Part shown: positions 62,601-64,000 of the stretch, in pieces | Position numbering within the stretch: the first letter of the stretch is position 1 | How the letters are laid out: each line of letters begins with the position of its first letter | NCBI GenBank assembly: GCA_007844125.1 | Contig: CM017572.1 | Coordinates: 36,071,203-36,135,202 of the forward strand | Reading direction: 5' to 3' | From: Sinonovacula constricta | Lineage: Eukaryota > Mollusca > Bivalvia > Cardiida > Solecurtidae | DNA length: 64,000 bases | Notes under the pieces: model-generated | The model's input: the letters and a program-made list of their open reading frames with translations, nothing else | Database searches by the model: none | What the model was told of the DNA's origin: nothing | Program-made: the position numbers and the translations under genes

Positions 62601-64000
62601 ATAGTGCTGATATATACTGGTCATGTTACAGTGCTGATATATACTGGTCATGTTATAGTGCTGATATATACTGGTCATGTTACAGTGCTGATATATACTG
62701 GTCATGTTACATTGCTGATATATACTGGTCATGTTACAGTGCTGATATATACTGGACATGTTATAGTGCTGATATATACTGGTCATGTTTTAGTGCTGAT
62801 ATATACTGGTCATGTTATAGTGCTGATATATACTGGTCATGTTACAGTGCTGATATATACTGGTCATGTTACAGTGCTGATATATACTGGTCATGTTACA
62901 GTGCTGATATATACTGGTCATGTTATAGTGCTTATATATACTGGTCATGTTACAGTGCTGATATATACTGGTCATGTTATAGTGCTGATATATACTGGTC
63001 ATGTTACAGTGCTGATATAAACTGGTCATGTTATATTGTTGATATATACTGGTCATGTTACAGTGCTGATATATACTGGTCATGTTACAGTGCTGATATA
63101 TACTGGTCATGTTACAGTGCTGATATATACTGGTCATGTTATAGTGCTGATATATACTGGTCATGTTATAGTGCTGATATATACTGGTCATGTTACAGTG
63201 CTTATATATACTGGTCATGTTACAGTGCTGATATATACTGGTCATGTTACAGTGCTGATATATACTGGTCATGTTACAGTGCTGATATATACTGGTCATG
63301 TTACAGTGCTGATATATACTGGTCATGTTATAGTGCTGATATATACTGGTCATGTTATAGTGCTGATATATACTGGTCATGTTATAGTGCTGATATATAC
63401 TGGTCATGTTACAGTGCTGATATATACTGGTCATGTTATAGTGCTGATATACACTGGTCATGTTACAGTGCTGATATATACTGGTCATGTTACAGTGCTC
63501 ATATATACTGGTCATGTTACAGTGCTGATATATATTGGTCATGTTACAGTGCTGATATATACTGGTCATGTTACAGTGCTGATATATACTGGTCATGTTA
63601 TAGTGCTGATATATACTGGTCATGTTACAGTGCTGATATATACTGGTCATGTTATAGTGCTTATATATACTGGTCATGTTATAGTGCTGATATATATTGG
63701 TCATGTTACAGTGCTGATATATACTGGTCATGTTATAGTGCTTATATATATACTGGTCATGTTATAGTGCTGATATATACTGGTCATGTTACAGTGCTGA
63801 TATATATTGGTCATGTTACAGTGCTGATAATGGCCATGTTTCACTGCTGATATATACTGGCCATGCTTGTGCTGATATATACTGATCATGTTTCAGACTG
63901 TCCTAGGTACGAAGTCAATCAGTTCTTGAGCTACGAGGGCACGTGCAGCGTGCTAACCACCACTACCCTGATGCCCAATATCGACTACTGCCTCGACGAA
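47629..64000 (+). CDS. Secreted multi-PAN/apple-like repeat protein (spliced gene, 3' end outside window)
   Basis: Predicted join: 47629-47689, (optional 47943-47975), 48277-48534, 50507-50734, 51669-51698, 54448-54696, 55039-55269, 55625-55864, 57903-58148, 60037-60279, 63897-64000. Every junction is GT-AG and every internal exon is phase 1-1, so the frame is kept throughout. After a signal peptide the protein alternates two cysteine-rich modules of 76-86 residues, A and B, four times within the window. Both carry the C-x3-C-x(5)-C pattern and a closing R-x-C typical of PAN/apple domains, which bind carbohydrate or protein in other families. Type A has an extra CxxC near its start. N-glycosylation sequons recur. 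I do not recognise the protein; an adhesive, mucus or immune-recognition role would be speculation. Confidence 0.75.
47943..47975 (+). CDS. Possible 33-nt linker micro-exon
   Basis: Acceptor TTCTTTCAATAG precedes AT AAA AGT ACA CAA, and a weak donor AAAAA|GTGATG would end a 33-base phase 1-1 exon encoding DKSTQLSEKEK. A better donor (GGA|GTATGT, 8 bases on) would break the frame. The gene reads through equally well without it, so this may be optional or not an exon. Confidence 0.3.
48277..48534 (+). CDS. Module A1 exon
   Basis: Acceptor CCTGGCAG, donor G|GTACGT; 258 bases, phase 1-1. It encodes 86 residues with ten cysteines, the most of any module: DC at the start, CKNC, an extra NDASC, VC, LC, TC, QRCYIY, an extra RDC, and TSC at the end. 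It has two sequons, NGS and NST. The two extra cysteines (NDASC, RDC) are shared only with A2. The intron to B1 is 1,972 bases and holds X copy 7 and an inverted-repeat arm. Confidence 0.8.
49186..49446 (-). repeat. X repeat, copy 7 (intronic)
   Basis: Reverse-orientation X: AGGAAGTGAGAGGTTAGAGC, core GCCGACTGGCCGTTCCAAGG, ending CATAGGACTTTGTCATAC. It lies in the A1-B1 intron and is antisense to the gene's sense strand. Confidence 0.85.
49648..49843 (+). repeat. Inverted-repeat arm 1 (around B1 and micro-exon)
   Basis: GTGTATAAACATCGGAGCTT, AAACAACACGCCTTGAAGTT, CAAGAACTTGTCGCCAGGGA and AGCCAAGAATAA pair with the reverse complement of 52,613-52,814. Confidence 0.85.
50507..50734 (+). CDS. 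Module B1 exon
   Basis: Acceptor CATATGCATAAAG, donor G|GTAAGA; 228 bases, phase 1-1, 76 residues. Eight cysteines: DCPRYEV start, DPSC, SCLQQCLDTANC (PAN signature), LCDLHTC, and KRC at the end. It has the B-type opening DCPRYE that recurs in B2 (DCPKYE) and B4 (DCPRYE). The acceptor lacks a good pyrimidine tract close by, but the upstream TTTTTTTCTAGTTTTTG region could serve. Confidence 0.82.
51093..51418 (+). mobile_element. tRNA-derived SINE (family S2), best copy
   Basis: Head 51,093-51,165: A box TAGCGCAATCGG, B box GGGCTCGATCCC. The body includes TGGTAGTGGTATAACCGCCT, GCCCGGTGTCATGATAATGT, AGTGAAGGCAGCAGAACATC and CTTCAAGTGGCCACCGTC. It ends AAACAAAGAAACG. It is inserted in the B1 to micro-exon intron in sense orientation. 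Confidence 0.9.
51669..51698 (+). CDS. 30-nt micro-exon
   Basis: Strong acceptor TATTTTCCGCAG and donor G|GTAAGA bound a 30-base phase 1-1 exon that encodes AYCPNACQSS. It has two cysteines (C-x3-C), keeping the even count, and the CPN at its start resembles the opening of A modules (DCPNPT). It may be the remnant of a module or a spacer between the first and second A-B pairs. It is too short for gene finders. Confidence 0.55.
52533..52814 (-). repeat. X repeat copy 8 plus inverted-repeat arm 2
   Basis: 52,533-52,684 is an X end in reverse orientation (GGCGGTAACTGTCGGGTTTG to CATAGGACTTTGTCATAT). 52,613-52,814 pairs with 49,648-49,843 in reverse complement (CTTGGCTGATCCCTGGCGAC, AAGGCGTGTTGTTTACC, CCGATGTTTATACACG). 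Confidence 0.8.
53156..53345. repeat. TG/CG microsatellite and short 22-bp tandem
   Basis: An impure (TG/CG)n at 53,156-53,210 is followed at 53,272-53,345 by about four units of AGTCTACAAGTAATTTAGATT type. Confidence 0.8.
54281..54428. repeat. Near-perfect palindrome (foldback) before exon A2
   Basis: Arms of about 70 bases, 54,281-54,349 and 54,358-54,428, flank an 8-base loop AACGAGGC. Inner pairs are ATGATACGA/TCGTATCAT; outer pairs include GTGTTCATTAGATACTGAAA. Mismatches are few. It looks like a small foldback element or MITE. It ends only about 19 bases before the A2 acceptor. Confidence 0.85.
54448..54696 (+). CDS. Module A2 exon
   Basis: Acceptor ACTTGTTTTAG, donor G|GTAACC; 249 bases, phase 1-1, 83 residues. 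It has six cysteines: DC, TCINC, GPGC, FDC and RRSC. The four central cysteines of A1, A3 and A4 are all absent: the LC-x-x-x-C region reads AYELFLNETSTTF and the RCY motif reads QRYMTF. The sequon NETS matches the position of NETC in A3. The frame is intact, so the loss looks tolerated and not a sign of decay. Confidence 0.8.
55039..55269 (+). CDS. Module B2 exon
   Basis: Acceptor TTTCGTGACCAG, donor G|GTGTGG; 231 bases, phase 1-1, 77 residues. It opens DCPKYELYR and has the PAN signature LCLQECLDMDNC and a VCRLHG motif, ending KRVC. Six cysteines: the accessory pair present in B1 and B3 (before the signature, and after CxLH) is missing at both places. Sequons NTTS and NTS. Only 342 bases separate it from A2. 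Confidence 0.85.
55625..55864 (+). CDS. Module A3 exon
   Basis: Acceptor GTGTATTTCAG, donor G|GTAAGT; 240 bases, phase 1-1, 80 residues. It opens GCNRQF in place of DCP, then KCLNC, QDWIKM, LCNETCMANPEC (PAN signature), YYPRDERCYFY and YRRSC. Eight cysteines. It is the closest relative of A4 (YYPRDERCY is identical), suggesting a late duplication. Confidence 0.87.
56780..56895. repeat. Short GATTTGATTAC repeat
   Basis: TTACGATTTGATTT is repeated four to five times in the A3-B3 intron, after a run of seven G. Confidence 0.6.
57060..57800 (-). repeat. X repeat, copy 9, with a second partial end
   Basis: 57,256-57,800 is a full-length reverse X (GGATATTAAACGTTGG to CAGGACTTTGTCATAT). A second partial X end lies at 57,060-57,150 (CTTTGTCCTGTGCATTTTCA, CATAGGACTTTGTCAG). 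Both are in the A3-B3 intron; X ends about 100 bases before exon B3. Confidence 0.75.
57903..58148 (+). CDS. Module B3 exon
   Basis: Acceptor TGTTTTAATACAG, donor G|GTAAGT; 246 bases, phase 1-1, 82 residues. It opens DCLLYSL, then an accessory GIC, PAN signature TCMDKCLDMAGC, ACTYHSC and KRIC. Eight cysteines, as in B1. Sequon NFT. Confidence 0.85.
58325..58905 (+). repeat. 48-bp minisatellite, about 12 diverged units
   Basis: Consensus GGCGACTTCTACGTGAACCT followed by AGTAGATGACGT and AGACGTAATGAC. Spacing of 48 is exact at 58,664, 58,712, 58,760 and 58,808. Earlier units are more diverged. It is rich in CpG compared with its surroundings. Confidence 0.88.
59075..59785 (+). repeat. 31-bp minisatellite, about 22 units
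   Basis: Unit CATGGTTTTGTCTGGTAAGG plus AAATGTAACAG, with spacing of 31 (59,288, 59,319). The unit contains TCTGGTAAGG, which resembles a 5' splice donor. Long minus-strand frames here (repeating LPDKTM and TRQNH) come from the repeat and are not genes. Confidence 0.93.
60037..60279 (+). CDS. Module A4 exon
   Basis: Acceptor TTTGTTTATCAG, donor G|GTAACA; 243 bases, phase 1-1, 81 residues. It opens EPPRLY, then ECVHC, NDWLKI, LCNDTCMNDSNC and YYPRDERCYKY, ending YRMSP. Six cysteines: the first (DC/GC) and the last (RSC) of the A module are both replaced. Sequons NDT and NCS. Confidence 0.83.
60652..60792 (+). mobile_element. SINE S2 body fragment
   Basis: GGCCCGGTGTCAGGATAATG, CAGTGAAGGCAGC and CTTCAAGTGAACACCGTCCC match the 3' half of the S2 SINE at 51.1 kb. 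The head is missing. Confidence 0.7.
61160..63896 (+). repeat. 27-bp intronic minisatellite, about 100 units
   Basis: Unit CTGATATATACTGGTCATGT followed by TACAGTG or TATAGTG. Spacing 27 (61,211, 61,238). As 27 is a multiple of 3, all frames without a stop stay open and give false long frames on both strands (TGHVTVLIY, YWSCYSADI, MTSIYQHCN). It fills most of the 3.6-kb A4-B4 intron and ends in the B4 splice acceptor: the final unit reads CTGATATATACTGATCATGT and TTCAG. Confidence 0.97.
63897..64000 (+). CDS. Module B4 exon, cut by window end
   Basis: Acceptor CATGTTTCAG, formed by the last unit of the 27-bp array. It enters in phase 1 and opens DCPRYEV, identical to B1, with an accessory GTC and then IDYCLDE, the start of the PAN signature, where the window ends. 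Thirty-four codons are visible and the frame is open. Confidence 0.8.

Noticed and set aside
61158..63767. Frames of up to 470 codons with TGHVTVLIY, YWSCYSADI and MTSIYQHCN repeats
   Set aside because: They are products of the 27-bp unit, open on both strands, and lie in an intron of the PAN-repeat gene.

Overview
This is eukaryotic, AT-rich, repeat-dominated DNA with short exons, long introns, GT-AG splice sites and no operons. tRNA-derived SINEs, a LINE 3' end of invertebrate type and SINE core motifs that I associate with bivalves suggest a mollusc, probably a bivalve; this is inference, and I cannot name the species.

Layout. 1-17,460 is one huge 23-bp satellite with three higher-order copies of 4.5-7.5 kb. 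18,931-19,187 is a lone cysteine-rich (PAN/apple-like) terminal exon with a stop codon, probably the 3' end of a gene whose intron or upstream part lies in the satellite. 19.6-25.1 kb holds a 19-bp, a 15-bp and a 61-bp tandem array. 26.9-42.4 kb is a nest of dispersed repeats: two copies, in opposite orientation, of a 3.3-3.9 kb element whose ends are a ~0.5 kb repeat (called X here), followed by 2.05-kb tandem units, each carrying a tRNA-SINE. A 5'-truncated LINE sits in one copy. 42.6-47.6 kb is mostly unique DNA with decayed repeats.

From 47,629 to the window end is one recognisable + strand gene. It has a signal-peptide exon followed by eight cysteine-rich exons of two alternating types (A and B), A1-B1-(30-nt micro-exon)-A2-B2-A3-B3-A4-B4, the last cut by the window edge. 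All internal exons are phase 1-1, so modules can be gained or lost without frameshift. Each complete exon has an even number of cysteines, and cysteines missing from one module are missing in pairs, which points to disulfide-bonded extracellular modules related to PAN/apple domains. The product is predicted to be a secreted repeat protein; binding partner and function are unknown.

The introns hold SINEs, X-repeat copies, a palindrome next to the A2 acceptor, and 48-bp, 31-bp and 27-bp minisatellites. The 27-bp array runs directly into the B4 acceptor, and each of its units looks like a 3' splice site. The longest open frames in the window lie in 15-, 27- and 31-bp arrays and are not genes.
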